Translations under genes and position numbers: made by a program
In this document: positions 63,225 through 64,000 of the stretch, piece after piece
Position numbering within the stretch: the stretch's first letter is position 1
Layout: each line of letters opens with the position of its first letter
Notes under the pieces: generated by a model
The model's database searches: none
Seen by the model: the letters and a program-made list of their open reading frames with translations, nothing else
Told to the model about the DNA's origin: nothing
NCBI GenBank assembly: GCA_017848965.1
Contig: JAFIHA010000024.1
Location: 86,111-150,110 of the forward strand
DNA: 64,000 nt
Source of the DNA: Dechloromonas aromatica (nom. nud.)
GTDB lineage: Bacteria > Pseudomonadota > Gammaproteobacteria > Burkholderiales > Rhodocyclaceae
Reading direction: 5' to 3'

Positions 63225-63296
63225 GGACGGTATCCGGAAGGCGGCGCCGGTTCGACCGGGGGGCGCCGCCTTGGTTCCGCTTGCCGGCGCCGGGGA

Positions 63297-63656
63297 TCAG
63301 TCGGTCCTGGCGCCGCCATCCAGCCACGAACCGATCGATTCCTCGATCGCGCCATAGGGATAGGTGTCCACCGGTTCGATCCCGGCATCCGCCAGGCGCG
63401 ATTTCGGGCCGTCGCCGATGCGGGCGGCGAACAGCGCGCGGCAATCGGCGAGGGCGCGCAGGATGACCTCGCGCTTCTCCTCGTCGCCGTGGCCGCCCTG
63501 GCAATAGTGCTCGACCAGGCGTTTTTCCGAAAACACTGCTTGGCCAGCGTCGACGATGTAGATGCTGAATTCGTCGGCGTGACCGAAGTGCAGGTCGATC
63601 TGGCTCTGGTTCTTGGTGGCGACGGCGACGCGAAGTTGCTCCGGGGGCGTGCTCAT
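63297..63656 (-). CDS. NafY/NifX-type FeMo-cofactor-binding domain protein
   Basis: 119 residues with the dinitrogenase iron-molybdenum cofactor biosynthesis fold: LRVAVATKNQSQIDLHFGHADEFSIYIVD and the loop VEHYCQGGHGDEEKREVIL. The HFGH His is a cofactor ligand type in NifX/NafY. AGGAGA precedes ATG 63656. It lies just before a Nif11 gene, so the window edge probably borders a nif region. Confidence 0.85.
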   Translation of the reverse strand: MSTPPEQLRVAVATKNQSQIDLHFGHADEFSIYIVDAGQAVFSEKRLVEHYCQGGHGDEEKREVILRALADCRALFAARIGDGPKSRLADAGIEPVDTYPYGAIEESIGSWLDGGARTD

Positions 63657-63692
63657 GGTTCGTTCTCCTGGGACGTGGGGGCTGCCGTCAGC

Positions 63693-63860
63693 TTACATGG
63701 GGGTGATGCCATACGCGGCGTAGATGGCGCCCTGCGCCTTGCAGAAGTCTTCCATCGCGAATTCGAATCCTTCCTGCTTCAGGAATTCCCGGCCGGCTTG
63801 ACGAAAGGCATCATCGCCGCGCATGCGCTTGATGTAGGCGACAGCCGAGGCTACGGACAT
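63693..63860 (-). CDS. Nif11 family small protein, upstream region disrupted by IS
   Basis: 55 residues: MSVASAVAYIKRMRGDDAFRQAG, then FLKQEGFEFAMEDFCKAQGAIYAAYGITPM. This fits the short Nif11 proteins encoded near nifB and nafY in diazotrophs. Only 4 bp separate the ATG from the start of an IS element (63865), so the native ribosome binding site and promoter appear lost. Confidence 0.8.
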   Translation of the reverse strand: MSVASAVAYIKRMRGDDAFRQAGREFLKQEGFEFAMEDFCKAQGAIYAAYGITPM

Positions 63861-63864
63861 GCTA

Positions 63865-64000
63865 GGGGCTGTTCACATTTGCGGAATTGTGTTTACATCC
63901 TGTCTTTTGGATACAAGACATGGATCGCCGAATGCTCACCGATGACCAGTGGTCACGCATAGCGGATTTTCTGCCTGGGAAGTCCACAGACAGAGGACGC
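63865..64000 (+). mobile_element. IS5-family insertion sequence, left end (partial)
   Basis: GGGGCTGTTCACATTTG marks a plausible terminal inverted repeat just after TA, a likely target duplication. A transposase gene starts 55 bp in and runs off the right edge. The right end is outside the window. Confidence 0.75.
63920..64000 (+). CDS. IS5-family transposase, N-terminus (partial)
   Basis: 27 residues visible, MDRRMLTDDQWSRIADFLPG onward, matching the DUF4096 N-terminal domain of IS5/IS1031-group transposases. Cut by the window end. Confidence 0.82.
   Translation, partial: MDRRMLTDDQWSRIADFLPGKSTDRGR

Noticed and set aside
61932-63962. 676-aa ORF antisense to selO
   Set aside because: It runs across selO, the NafY-type gene, Nif11 and the IS end; no family features.

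Overview
The window is GC-rich, densely packed chromosomal DNA that reads like a betaproteobacterium, most likely of the Rhodocyclales type. The evidence is the aa3 oxidase locus layout, an ScfR-type regulator, two cobalamin riboswitches and nitrogen-fixation-associated small genes at the right edge. The genus cannot be fixed from sequence alone. No rRNA, tRNA or CRISPR array was seen.

Layout. 1-2134: a short-chain acyl-CoA regulator (cut by the left edge) and a GntR regulator around a TTCGCAAA-rich operator. 2206-12301: SNF2 helicase, BtuB receptor under a B12 riboswitch, an orphan sensor kinase and an acyl-CoA ligase. 12570-19432: a B12-riboswitch operon with nrdA, a 38-codon ORF that repeats the NrdA tail, a BtuF-like binding protein, an exported CbiZ-nitrilase fusion and nrdB. 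B12-independent ribonucleotide reductase is therefore combined with corrinoid capture and remodelling. 19657-26490: a TonB receptor and a Dpp-type ABC importer behind a Zur-like palindrome, probably a metallophore or peptide-metal uptake operon. 26807-29230: a nucleotidyltransferase two-gene module flanked by a repeated LysR 3' end. 29385-31895: azoreductase, pirin and a DedA-rhodanese fusion. 31897-40599: the complete aa3 cytochrome c oxidase locus with heme A synthesis and copper and assembly factors.

40924-50427 is the most unusual region. It holds an Asp/Asn hydroxylase, a Nif11-like small protein, a sulfotransferase, an HPr-kinase-like kinase, a glutaminase-dead asparagine synthetase, a short peptide with a lasso-type leader motif and C-terminal Ser, three microcystin-dependent (MdpB, tail-collar) proteins, DUF6916, GNAT, a PqqD/RRE protein and a methyltransferase. 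I read it as a kinase-type lasso-like RiPP cluster with no recognisable B2 leader protease, mixed with an MdpB cassette. A CobS/CobT pair follows (50508-53064).

53418-63860: MsrA-thioredoxin-MsrB, an orphan SenB-like selenosugar synthase, a tandem flavodoxin-fold reductase, a cytochrome c', a hybrid kinase, a SixA-like phosphatase, SelO, and NafY/Nif11 genes. The Nif11 gene is undercut by an IS5-family element that runs off the right edge.
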